Shown here: positions 27,412-39,900 of the stretch, piece by piece
Numbering within the stretch: the stretch's first letter is position 1
Layout of the letters: each line of letters opens with the position of its first letter
Assembly: GCA_000499405.2 (NCBI GenBank)
Contig: HG738139.1
Span: forward strand, 7,464,616-7,528,615
Origin: Onchocerca volvulus
Taxonomy: Eukaryota; Nematoda; Chromadorea; Rhabditida; Onchocercidae
Length of the DNA: 64,000 bases
Direction: 5' to 3'
Notes under the pieces: generated by a model
What the model was told of the DNA's origin: nothing
Databases searched by the model: none
What the model saw: the letters and a program-made list of their open reading frames with translations, nothing else
Position numbers and translations under genes: made by a program

Positions 27412-27790
27412 CTAGCTGATCAGCCACACTTCGTGTGGCCGGTCCAGCTCGTTCTCTCAAAAATTGGCAACCTTAGACAATATTGTTCGCAGTAGTCTAG
27501 ACGATTTAAAATTTTCTTGATCATGAAACGTGCTAAGTCTTTAGCATTTAACGGCACAACTTATGCTTTTTGTTCATTAAATGCTTTACTGATAATGAAT
27601 GCGGTTCATTTTCATTGACCGACTTCTCTGAATGACATTTTTCTTTCATCCAAATTTCAAATTTTTGAAAAAAACGGAGACTTTCGGAAGCCCTAATTTG
27701 TTGCAGTTTTAATTTCTTTTCCTCCTTTATAATTTCGCCAACAGCAGCCAAATTAATAGTAGCTAACTCATTTATAAGTTTGCTAATAAT
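27388..27790 (-). mobile_element. Possible degenerate repeat element with (AT)n end and hairpin
   Basis: Read on the minus strand, a 67-codon frame (27751-27548, Lys/Glu-rich, containing QQIRASESLRFFQKFEIW) is followed by a broken coding-like stretch, a relatively GC-rich segment, a perfect hairpin (arms GCCACAC at 27423-27429 and GTGTGGC at 27433-27439) and then CTAGT and an (AT)n run (27388-27411). Body, terminal hairpin and simple-repeat tail are the layout of a 3' end of a non-LTR or short interspersed element. The family is not identified and copy number cannot be seen here. Confidence 0.3.
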
Positions 27791-28045
27791 AGGAAAAAAT
27801 TCGTTATTTCAGATATGCATATATTATTTTATAAAATGATAAAGAAAACATCAATAAATGATGATATCAATAACGCAGAAAACGAACAGAAATGAGGACA
27901 AAGTACTAGAAGAGAAACAAAACAATTTAGCTCAACTGGAAAATTATACAATGAACAGAAAAAAAGCACTTCTCAAACTTTCATTCTTCATACCAACAGT
28001 GCAAGACTTCAGAGATACATGAAAATCAGTGCAATTATAATGAGA

Positions 28046-28488
28046 TCACTCATCAAGTGGAGACTTTTCAGGTGGTGGTCCACAAGGCGCAATCATCTGA
28101 TTCAACAGATTGAATCGAACCCGAGCTCGCGATTCGTTTTCACATACTGCTATCAAACTTAAATGATCTGGGTGGCCTGAAATTATCCTTCTTCTCGAGG
28201 AAACTTATGATTTTTTGCTGAATCTTATCTCTATTATTTGCAAAAACGAAGATAAACCTTCAGAAAGATAATATTGTGCCAATAATAATAATTTCAAACA
28301 AGAAAGTTGAGATTATTTCAAATTTATTAAGTCCTCAACAACTTACCGATCATCGATGCATATGTATCACGGTGTTGATTCACGAGCCATTCCCATCTCG
28401 TCGTATCGGCATGTCCGGTACCTGTATATTTTGATTGCAAATGATCAAGCTGTGAAAGTACATGAAATCGTTCTGTTGGCGCTGCCAT
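28046..28488 (-). CDS. SF3B5: Splicing factor 3b subunit 5 (SF3B5)
   Basis: Two exons, 28488-28347 and 28176-28046, join across a canonical GTAAGT...TTTCAG intron to give 90 residues (about 86 in animals). The protein carries the family's hallmark blocks: SQLDHLQSKYTGTGHADTT, RWEWLVNQHRD, then ENESRARVRFNLL and the terminal PCGPPP. SF3B5 is a small, near-invariant subunit of the SF3b complex in the U2 snRNP, which recognises the intron branch point in the nucleus. The start is the ATG at 28488; an unpaired TTTCTTCCAG acceptor ends at 28516, leaving a 27-nt leader that contains a run of nine T. Both exons are short, so simple open-frame scans miss the gene. Confidence 0.96.
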
Positions 28489-29001
28489 TAATGATGCCAA
28501 AAAAAAAGACCGAATCTGGAAGAAACATTAGATCACATTCAGAAATTCAGCAATGAACACTGTCGTTTATGATGGGAGACAAATACATTACACTAATATT
28601 CGCCTCTCGAAAAGTCATCCGACGACAGAAATACCAATCATAGATGTTTCACTACTAATAAAGTTCTCCAATTTCTCAGAATAACATTTCTAACTATGAA
28701 ACAAAAATTAAAGACATATGTCCAGTATCTAACAAAGAAAATTCTCCTCAAAGATGAATCTTTCTCATCTTCTTTCTATTTGAGGAGACAACAATTCATC
28801 GATATGATCGGCGCAAAAGTTTTATAAAACTTAATTAGTCATCTGAAGATGCAAAAGTTGAAGAAATGTTTATCACGAATATGTACCATGATAACTATAT
28901 AAACAGATGAAGATGCAAATAATCCGCATATCAAGAAGTTAAACTAGTTTTTAAAACTGATAAATAAAAACTTATTTATCTTACAGTACTAATATTGGGT
29001 A

Positions 29002-29064
<63 letters not shown>

Positions 29065-29691
29065 AAACAAGAATAAAATATCCTTACCTTTCAATCAAAA
29101 ATCACCAATAAATACTTGGAAATAAATACTTGGATTATTGAAAATCTTAATGCAACGAAAGACAACAGAATATTATAGAGACCATAATATTCATGATGGA
29201 AATTCATAAAACTATCTAATATTCACATAATGTTGTAAATAATATCAATTTTTAGATCACAGAAATTGAGAAATTAATTGTATACTTACAATCCAATCTG
29301 TATTAAGTCATGTGAAATTCCTGCGTATTTTTTGTTCAAAACTATTCAACAAAATTTAAAGAATTTGTAGAAAATATTATAAGCTATAGTGAGAAGAATA
29401 AATTAATGATATTTCAAAAAGACCTTTACAAATAATTTTTCTGCAATCAACCACTGGTGAATGATAAAATAAGATTTCTCCAATCCTCTCCTATCAATAT
29501 TCAATATAAAAACAATCCTCTCTTAATGTTCAAAACATTATTTTTTAAAAAAGAAATAATTACCACAGCACTATGTAATTAAAAAATTACAAATATAAGA
29601 TTAGTATATTACTATTAGAACTACATTAATAAATCTATCTTAATGGCATAATGGATATAAGTGTTAGTAATAAACATCAAATTACAGTCAA
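28489..29691. other. Spacer between SF3B5 and golgin-45 genes
   Basis: This 1.2 kb spacer separates two genes of the same strand and is too long for a typical nematode operon gap. It holds the SF3B5 leader, a 61-nt A run at 29003-29063, and otherwise featureless AT-rich sequence. Confidence 0.5.
29003..29063 (+). repeat. Homopolymer of 61 adenines
   Basis: An uninterrupted A run on the + strand lies in the spacer upstream of SF3B5 and downstream of the golgin-45 stop. It ends in ACAAACAAG. It may be an element tail, a slippage product or an assembly artefact; no obvious element body or target-site duplication was seen beside it. Confidence 0.9.
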
Positions 29692-32545
29692 TTAAATTAA
29701 TTTAATTTCTTTGCCTATACAATGTTTACAACAAGTAACTGTAATATTTGATGTATGTGGAATTGGCTTATAAATTTTTTCATCACATGGCGAACGCTCA
29801 AAAAATGTCGATAGATCAGTTCTTAGTGCAGTATGAGCTTCATTTATCAATGCTTCCAAAACCGGAGATGTGAGTTCCCTATGGATCTGATCCTGATTTG
29901 CAACAAGAAATTTGTTCAGCAATGTTTGCAGTTGCTTGCAATAAGCAAGTAGACGACATCGCTGACTGCGCATTTCATCTGCTCGAATACTCATTGCCAA
30001 GAATTTACAACGCCACATATCAACTGATATAGCCAAATCTTCGACCTTATCGTGATCATGTGATACCTGAAAAAAAAAAAAAAAGAATTTCTTTGGAAAA
30101 CAAATATACTCCGATGTTTTAACTCCTCATACTCTATAAACATTTTGAACTTTGCAATAATCTAGTGAAGTTTGGTACTGTTTAAAAATTAAAAATTAAT
30201 CAAGCTAGCTAAGAAAGTTTACGAACCTAAAGAATTAATTCACGGTCTCCAAAATCTATTCCAAAAATTAATGATTCACATTGCAAGTCATAAAAACGAA
30301 ACAACATTAAAAGTTCAGCATGGATTTTAATTGGTCAAAAAAATTTCTAAATATAAATTTGAATAATTCCAACCTGCGCTTCAAATTTCGTCATCATATC
30401 AGCAAGACGAACTTTATCTTCGCTAAGTGACTTCACATGACATGTTAAATCATCACCCATTGTAGCAACAAGTAGACGTTTTAATTCTTCTGTTAATTGC
30501 CTTTCTAGCTAAAAAAATCAAAGGAAAATCAAAAAATTTCGAAAAAAAAAAAGTACAATTTCGAAAGAACTGTAAATAATACGATTATGACTTTATATAC
30601 AAGATTTCTTTCCCGCGCATTAGGGACTGTCGAGAAAAAGTTCGCATCAATCAGTAAAAAAAGAGCCTCGCACTTACAAAATCTCCGAATTCGAAAAATG
30701 ATACAATTTAAATAACCAGACCTTGAGGTCTTTTTTTAGCCTTTCAAGTTCCTTTACATTACCAGTATTCCCTTCTTTTCCAATTTCAATACTTCCACTT
30801 ATTAGTGGGGAAGATTCTTTTCCGTCACCAACTGGACGAACTCTAGACAAGTCACAAATTTTTATTTTTCCGGAATCCACTGAAAATAAGGTAAATCAAG
30901 AGTAAAATATCGATTACTCTGTTATATTTGTTTTTACTTATTCCTACTGATATTTAATTCAGTTCAAAATATATAAAATGAAAGCTGAAATCTAAAAACC
31001 TCCGTCTTACATTGAGATATTTAATTTCTTTTTGACAAATCATAATTTCAGCGCACATTTGAAATATAAATAAATAATTTTGTTTTTCTGAGCTAAGTCT
31101 GAAATAAACAAATGGGCAAAAAAAATTTTTTTTCGAAAGGGACAAGCTTCATAAATGCTTACACCTTTATAAAAACAAAATCATTAGAAAAAAATTACGG
31201 TTTTCTGAGAAACGTTTTTCATTAAGTACTAATTTAGTTTTATTTTCTGATACAATGGAATTTGGCTTCACAAACTGGTATTTAACCAAAGGTGGCAAAA
31301 CACCAGGATAAGTTCCTTTCGCATAGGCCGATGTTGCTGCCTGAAAAATACAGTAAGTTCATCAAGCGGTTTAACAAAACCTGCAAACATTATCTAAATC
31401 ACATCCGGATAATATTTTAGATATTAGAACTATTAGTGTAACTGAAAATCTACTTAATTTTTAAAGACATAAACTTGCTAGAAAAAAATATGTTATCAAT
31501 AATAAAGTGACACTTCACATTTTAAATCATGATTTAAGCGGTAACCGAATTGTCAATAAAAGTAAGGAAAGCAAATTAAATTATCGCTATTAATTACCCA
31601 TTTTTATCGATCATATATAGTTAAAATTACAATCTTGACAGAAATAATCAGATTTAATGAAAATAGAATAGCCACTGTCATCCAAAAATTCATTTCGGGA
31701 AAATAATAAATATCAAACTTCATCTATCCCAATTTCGCTCAAAAAAGATACTCTCTCGGAAAATCTGATCACAACATAAAACTCAAGCTAATATAAAGTA
31801 AAAGAGAACGGTAAATTTCAATTATTTATTATTCCCAGCATCAATTTAAAACTCATTTACTCAACAAATCAACTGGCACTAACCATCATTAATTTAATAT
31901 AAAGCAAAAGAGAAAATGTTCCAGAACATGCAGATTTGTGAAACAAATATGCAACTCATATTGTTAATCAAGTCTAGAAATTACTATCTCTACCTGTATT
32001 TTTATGAACTGTGGAATGAAAGTCCTTGAAACGCAAAGTATTTCGAGTAAAAATTGAAAAACTCATTATCACAGCAGTAAAGTTTCATAGACAGTATAAT
32101 TTCAGGAAGACTGCTTGGGAATGATGACACTCGCTTCAAATTCTAATCAATTGTGGTTTATTTTTCTTTTCTATAGCATGACAAAGATACTTCATCAGAG
32201 AAAACATTACTAACAATGAAATGATAACTCAATATCTAAAAAATAGAGATCAAAATCAACGATAAAATAACTTTGCATTATATGAGTACAATGTTATTTG
32301 GCTAAGTGAGTAAACTTTAGTTCGACTAAATCAGATTTTAATCTGATACCGGATAAAAAAAAATCAGATATCAGATGATATTTCCATTAATTTAAATAAA
32401 ACTGATATAAAAAAGAGAAAGAGATGAAAATAAATCGAAGAAACAAACTGAAATAGCTTCATAAAGATTTTAATCTTACCTTGTAGGGTTCCCACGGGAC
32501 AATCCTCGGCACATTACGTTTCTTTATGCGCACTTTTTCTTCCAT
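29692..32545 (-). CDS. BLZF1: Golgin-45 / BLZF1 homologue, frame break in exon 4
   Basis: Golgin-45 is a cis/medial-Golgi coiled-coil protein that binds GRASP55 and Rab2. Exons: 32545-32480, 31340-31199, 30879-30722, 30510-30374, 30066-29692, about 291 residues. Evidence for the family: the conserved core ([10 protein letters not shown], then [10 protein letters not shown]), followed by [19 protein letters not shown]; and a C-terminal CCKHC with a hydrophobic end (KLI), matching the Cys pair and PDZ-binding tail used to bind GRASP55. Exon 4 is 137 nt and the two core halves lie in different frames, meeting at a run of six A (30479-30484). Possible causes are a sequence error, a true indel, or use of an alternative donor in exon 3 (G|GTAATG, exon end 30763), which restores frame but removes residues before the core. 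The start ATG is preceded by an unpaired GTTCAG acceptor near 32578. Confidence 0.85.
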
Positions 32546-33955
32546 TAACAATTATCACTTTGCACCAATTAATTTAACTGAACAAGACAGCATATAAATA
32601 AACTGCGAATCATAAAACAAGACCATACTTTATGCTTTACGAATTTAGCTCCAATAATCGATATCCATATAATAAAATTAAGTCAACAGCAATAAATTAA
32701 ACTTGGCTAGCTTATGATTCGAAATTCGCGTTGTTTGTTGAAGCTTCTTTAATATGGCACCATATCAAATCATCATTCTTACTATCCTATTAACCAGCAA
32801 ATTTCTTAGAATCATCTCATTCTAGACCAATAATGTCCAGAAATTATATGAACTAGATACTTCTATTTCCTAAAAATGCAGTTTTAAATATTTCTTGGAA
32901 TAAAATCATTTTCAAATTATAAACTGGAAAAGAAACAAAGCAGCTGATAGAATGAGCAAACCCAATGTGCTCTATCAATACTTTTATTATTATTTTGTTC
33001 AATGAATAAAAAAAACCAGTGGAAAACATTTTTTCCATATCAATAAAAACGAAATTCTGGCAACAAATGAAATGAATGGTAAATATCTTAAACAGATCCA
33101 GAAAGAAAACAATAAGATATCAGAAAACTTCTGGAACTATAGAGAATACAAGCACCAGGCGAATATTACCAGCGCAAATTTCTTCGTTTTTAGCAGTGGC
33201 AATATTTTCACCAAAATGAAAGATGATTCCCACCAAATAGTGAAAACGTTGAAAATATCAAAATGAAAAACGTACCAAGATGGGACGTAATCTTGAATTT
33301 ATAACATAATATGAGTTCACATAAAACAGAAAAGATTTATTTTCTGTTAAATAATTTCAGCATAAAAAAGCATATTACAGTATTTATAATACGAAGAAGT
33401 TATAAAGATTACAAACATCACAGATTTCAGGAAGCCAAATTCCTTGAGGCAATAAAAAAATCCCAAATTCTTGATAAAAATTCCAGCAAATTTGTACTTC
33501 AACCTGAATTTTCGAAGAATTTTTAAATGAATTGGGAATATAGAGCCTCTGAAAAAAAAAAAAAAAAAAACAGAACATTATTCGTTCCATAATTTTAGTT
33601 TCTTATAAAAGGATTGTCCTCTTATTGCAGGGCCGAGCAGATTCTTTCATTATAACAACTTGCTCAATGTTCACTGCAATAACTTATTCAAATAAAATTC
33701 CATTATACAAAAATTTTTCAAACTTTCGTGCCCCATATGTATTCTTTACTCAATTTTTGTCCGGAGTTTCGAACTTTCTGTGACAACGTTCTTAACATAA
33801 TTATAATAATTTCAAAAATATAACAAACTTGAGATCCTCAGAATAATCTGATCCACGTTCCCTGAACTGCCATAGGCTTAAAATTAAAACTTTAAACTAC
33901 TAAACATATAACAATCAAATTTCAGCAAAAAGTCTCCATATATAAAAGGTCACTG
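32546..33955. other. Spacer between golgin-45 and ICE1-like genes
   Basis: AT-rich sequence between two minus-strand genes. Short frames at 33072-33266 and 33311-33526 are Lys/Asn-rich and have no domain or splice support. An A run lies near 33550. Confidence 0.5.
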
Positions 33956-36900
33956 CTAATCACTTTTTTCCACTGTGAAAGCTGCTTGTAAATATTTCGT
34001 CCAGGGTTTCATTACTCGAAGCCAGTCATTTAAACCGAAATAAAGTAATCGATTTGCAACAGTTTCACCTTCCTACAATTAAACTTTATCATAGAAGTTT
34101 AAAATACTTTCTTAAAAGGAATTTAGATATAATAAAAGCTAGTTTAGATAAATAAAATTCTACAACAAAAATAATCTTACAATCCAATTTACTGAGAAGT
34201 TCACTGAACTCATACTTGAATTCACGCAATACCTGTTCAAGTTTTATCCTTGCAAACTCTCGGAATCTATGAATTTCTTCAGTCAAATTTGCTACCCGTG
34301 GAAGTATAGAGCATTCTGTACTTCTAACAAATGATATCATCAGACGTCCAAAAAGTAAAAGACGTAATATCGTCTTTATAAGCGTATCCGATAGCGACTG
34401 CAGTCCCGTTGTGTCGGCAAACATTTCATTTCTTTCTTTAAACGAAATTACGTCCTATAAATTATTTTCCGAGAATTTCTAATGCATAACAAGTGAACAA
34501 ATACCAAACTCAGACTATAATGTTTGCAGGAAGAGGCAGAAACAAGGAAAAAAAGAACAATACGTTTTCAAGATCCAAAAAAAAAAATTAAAATTTTGAT
34601 GAAAAAAACCTTTTCTTTACTTTCCAAATAACCCGATATTATTCGAATACATTCATTTAACACTGGAAACACAAGAGTTTCCTTATTAGGAACCAAACGA
34701 TTTGTAGCCAAACAGAACAATGCATTACACGTCGTCATTGCCGATAAAAATCTGGGGTTCAACTGAAATAAAAAATGAAGGCGAAGCTGTTTAAAAAGTG
34801 CGAAAATTTGAAGCAATATTAAAAGAGACAATTTGAAGTAATTTATATAAATAAAAATGTAAATCTATATGTACACATATAAATAAAAACTCAAAAATAA
34901 ACGAATTTCTGCAAATATTTACACCATATTAATCAAAGGCAGAAATGAGGATATAAACTGGCTATAGAAATAAAAGCAAATATAAAATTAGAATTAATAC
35001 CTCCATGGATTCCAAATCCAAACTACTTATACTCGTAACAATCATATTGATAGATTCAGCAAACCAACCATGGAAACTATCAATATTAACTTTTTGCAGA
35101 CATGTAGCACTATATGTACTTTTGTTGAGAAGACGTGACATGATTACTTTACTGAATATTGCAAAAAGCTCATCCTAAAAGTAGTAGGACAATATTTGGT
35201 TTTAAGTTTAAAATCAGTTACAAAGAAGAGTGAAGATAGATTTCTCTTATAATATTTCTAATATAATATTAATGTCTACTATTTTACCAGTAATGTGGAA
35301 AAATATCCAGAAATCAAAACTTTTCATTTAGTTCCTCCTCAAACAATAAATTAATTACAATCTCATTCAAATTCTATTGGTTCTAAATTTCTGCAAACTA
35401 ATTCCTGTTTTTCTTAGTTGAAAATATTCTAGACTTCTGGGCATATAATGGAAACATTGATGATAAAATATAACCCAGAAAAATTTTATGAATAAAATAT
35501 CTAAAAAAACTTATGATCAGGCAAAATTTACTCTTGAAGCAAGATGTAGAGACATCACGCGACGCACAGGCTCAAATTGTTCATTTTCTTCAAGTAATAG
35601 TTTGTCAACAATTTCGGGAACAATTGCAATCGAGTAACATATCATCGGTACAACTCTGTCTGATGAATCCCGTTCTATTAAATGTTGTAACAAGTTTCTC
35701 ACCGATATCAACATCTCATTATTTGAATCATCCTAAATGAAAGTAAATTAGAAATTGTTTCAAATAGTTCATTCACCCCACTTATTTACGAAATACATCC
35801 AAAAAGGTTTACTTCACGATTATGGACTCAAAGTATTTGAGTTGTATAAAAACCGGAGATCCCATATAATACTTACAATGCTAGAAATACTGCACTGCTT
35901 AATATTTCGTGAAGAATTTCAGAAAAATCTTAGAATCAGAAATATTTACACGCTGTGCAGAACATCACATGATCTTTATAAAATCTTCATTTCTCAACTG
36001 AAACTAGACTAATAAGATATCAAATGATCTTGGTATCGAAAAATTTTCAAAAAATGTTAATTTATAGATAAAATCAAACTCCTGAAACTCAATTTTGAAA
36101 TTCATTTTCAACTTCCACACATACTAAAATTCATACCTGTAACAGTATTCGAGTACATAAAAGAACACATCGAATATTGAGACCGTGCTGCGCAACAGAG
36201 ACAGGACGCGTTTTCATCATTGATATTATCATCTTTCTGTAAAAAAATATGGTCTGTAGTCAAAAATGTTGTTATTCACTTTAAAAATGCCATCAAAAGA
36301 TAATAATCCATGATGATGGTCTACTACAATGATAATTATTCAAAACGTCACAGGAATTCATAAGCAACATATTTTCTGAGAATTTATGTGATCTTACTTT
36401 TAATTTTCAACATACTAACCGAAGAAAGAACGAAATAATATTATTCCAGCACTCTTCACCGCTCAACTGATGCAAAACCTCGATAAAATTTCGCTCTTTT
36501 GATGATGCAACTTGATGAAGTTCTAGAACTTTACCACTTGTACACCGGTCTTTTTGTTTATCCGACCAGTAACGAACTGCAAGCACGACACTATGCCACA
36601 TGTTACCAACATCAAGTTTGTTTATAAACTGAAAAAAAAAAAAAAAAAAACTCTCTAAATGCAATTAAATTCTGATGCAATTCAGAATATGCTTTCCAAA
36701 TAAAAATAAAAAAAAAACATCATATGTATTTTAAATTGCTGAATACTTGCATTTATAATTCTAGCAAACAGTTCAAACAAGAAACTTTCAAATCTTTTCA
36801 ACGATGATTTGAAATGTTTTTTTGTAAAAAAAAGCTACCTTAACACAGTACTCAGCTAATTTCTCGCAAGATATTGCTGAAATAGCTGGATTCTGGAACT

Positions 36901-39900
36901 TCTGGACTATTTCAAGTAACTTATCATCATAGTTACTTTCTGAAAGTGCTTGATCAAATAAACACATCACGGCAGCTTCATCACTCCCAACTGGAATCTT
37001 TGTTAAGAGTTTGCCTATCCGTACTGCGCCATGTTGAATTGTAGGCAGTCCTACATTCTGCAAATAAGAAAGTAAACAGTATAAGCACAGGCACAAATTT
37101 TGACCTAAAAACAGATACGACATCATAAGAATGCACCTGCAGTATAAAAATTATGTCAAAAATAACATCGCCAGATATTTTCACATTATGGTTTGCCGTT
37201 GTTTGAGTATTTCTTTATTATATTTCAAAGCGGTTACTTTGTCCTTTTTCAATCCATTCGAGCTGCCGGCAGGAAGCATTATTGCTGCTTTTTTTCGTTG
37301 AATAATGTTTGGCTTCCGTTCTACTTCTTTTGACTTTGATAATGTAGAAATTATCTTCTTTTTCTATAAAAACCGAGAATAAATTTATAAGCAACGACTT
37401 TACGCACAAAATACTAAATTTTACATTAAGCTTATAGAGTTTCTGCCGTCAATCAACGGGTGCTGAATTTCACACAATATTCAAGATCGAATGGCGTTTT
37501 CGAGATTCATTTTTTTTTTCTTCAAAAGAAATTGATGTTTTAACAAAATAGCAACAGATCAATGCATAGTTATTTTTTGGATATGATTAACTCAGATATT
37601 ACTACTTGAAGCGCATAAAATAAACCTTCAACAAAATAATAAAATTCTAAAGAAGTGGATTGAAGTTATGTCGTTCAGTAATTAAAGGAATAATTAAGCT
37701 ATCTACCGCAAGTTTATGTACTTGAACTCTTCCAAGTTCCTTCATGCATGATGTTTGTATTGCAAGTCGTTTACGCATCTTTTTGTACATTTCTGATTTC
37801 GCTATATTAATGGATTTCTGAAAAAAGTGAAAAGTCATTTCCAAGACAAAGGAGTTGATAAACTATTTCATCATACAGTACATAACTTTAGCAATGACTC
37901 AAATAAATACTTATAGAATATCTAAGTAATTAGGTATATTCTAAATATGGAAACAAAATAAATCGAACCTTGGTCACTATCGCTGCTGTCTTAGCTTTTT
38001 CTGAGCCGCTGCAGTTATTCAAAACACAACTCTCGCCTAAAAAAATCATAATTTCTAACTTGTCTTCTTATTATTGATACTATTTTCAGCTTTTTGAAGT
38101 TACCAAAAAAATAAGGATAGTCCGAAATTAAATACCTGATCCATTTTCTGTATTAAGTGATGAAGTTCCAGCATCATCTGTAATAATTTCTAATCGGTTA
38201 TCATCATCATCGTCATCAAGGTGACTTAATTCTATTCCTGCAAAAAAAAAAAAGTCAATTACTCGCGTCTAAAAGCATAAAATAAATGCAAACAAATTCA
38301 TATATAAATATATATACATATTAACTTGTAAGCTCCAATTTAGAAGCAGAGCAATGAGATTCGAAAAACAAAAATCTGGCAGAACACATTTATGTTTTCG
38401 AGACAGAACAACAAATATTATCTTTACCTTATCTTAGGTAGTTTTGTTCTTTGAATCTGGTTTGTCATTTTTTGTGGAACTTACACAAAACAATTTAACA
38501 TACTGGAAAAGAATACGAAAAAATAATGAAGGAAAAAAAAAAACATGCAAAAAATGAATTTTACGAACTGACCGAGTAACTTCATATTCGATGTCATAGA
38601 TTTGTTCATATTTCCACTGTCCTCATTCTAAAATTCTAATTTATTAGGAGAAATCGGAAATAAAATTAAATATCTAGTTCCAAAATACCATTAAGTTTGT
38701 TGTTCAGTAAATAATTTTCATACATCTTAAATTTTATAACAAGAAATAATCAAAAATCAATCATAACATACCACTGGCTCCTTTCCATGATGAATCTCAG
38801 TCATTGTTGATTCGTTTGGAAGGATCGTGGTTTGATCAGCATCTTCACATTTATCTTCCGCGTTGCTAGCTCCTTTCTCAGTCAGTTTTCGTTTTCTTAC
38901 CTCACTTGCTATCTGTCTATTATTTTGTATCGCAGCTAATTTTTTTGGTTCCCTGACTTGAACATTCTTTGATGAAGATTCGACAGCAATCTCGGTATTT
39001 TCTAATTCATTTCTCAGTATTTTTCGCTGCACTAATGATGCTGATAATTGAGTGTTGCTTTGTTTCTCGTCTGCAACTTCGCTTCCTGATTTTGTAGTAC
39101 TTGGAATCCAATATTTCTTCGAATTCTTTCTATTATCTTTTAATGACCCTTTTTCATCTAATTTCTTCCACGAAACTGAGGAATCCAAAACTTCTTTTTC
39201 CGACGAACTAAACTTTGCACTGTTATCATTTAGAATTGGATCTCCTGAAGTTTTGTCTAATCTTTCATTCACATTTTCCTGTTGCGTTAATGCAACTTCT
39301 GCTGCTAGTTCGCTTTGCACATTGTTGAGTTCCTTAGCGTCTATCACCAATTCTTGATTACCTTCCGAAGAACAAGAATCAGTTCGTACATGTTTTCTCT
39401 TCGCTGAACGTCGCAATGATTGTTTTTGTAAAGTCGGATTACCAAAACATTTTCCGAATTTTTGTTCTTCTTGGAAAGTTCTTAAGTCAGCGCTTTTGTC
39501 TCTGACTATTTCTAGAACACTTTTCACCTTATCTTCTGATAGTCTTACAAGATTTTCCTTCTTTTCTAAATATCTTTTTTCACTGAATACTATTCTTTCT
39601 GAGACTGCTTTTGCACTTCCTGACTGCTGTATTATAGAACCTGGGTTTTTCTCTAATTCATCTTCTTCAGTATCAATAGATTTTGCAATTTTTTTCGGCA
39701 ACTTTGGAGAGGCAACTCGAATTCCTAAAGTTTCATCTTTATTTTGAGGATTTGATCCGCTACGTTTTCTCTGTGATCTCAATGGCATAATATATTTCGA
39801 ATCAGTAGTAATAGTAGATCTTGATATTTGTCTAACTGTCGCTACATTCGCTTCCGCAAAGAGTATTTTCTTATTTTCATCTGAAGTTTTGAGATTCTGC

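Noticed and set aside
28080..28150. tRNA-like text (GAATCGAACCCGAGC) near 28110
   Set aside because: No acceptor stem or cloverleaf can be built, and it falls inside a conserved SF3B5 exon.
34181..34232. Extension of ICE1-like exon 27 to a GTAAGATT donor
   Set aside because: Joining it to the last exon creates an immediate TGA. The upstream GTATTG donor (exon end 34233) keeps the frame to the stop codon.
37062..37237. Apparent frameshift and gene boundary in the ICE1-like gene, with a stop after KQRQTIM
   Set aside because: A canonical intron from GTAACC at 37237 to the TTATTTGCAG acceptor ending at 37058 joins the exons in phase 0.
39052..39747. Long + strand frames at 39052-39357 and 39496-39747
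   Set aside because: They are antisense shadows of the 381-codon exon of the ICE1-like gene.
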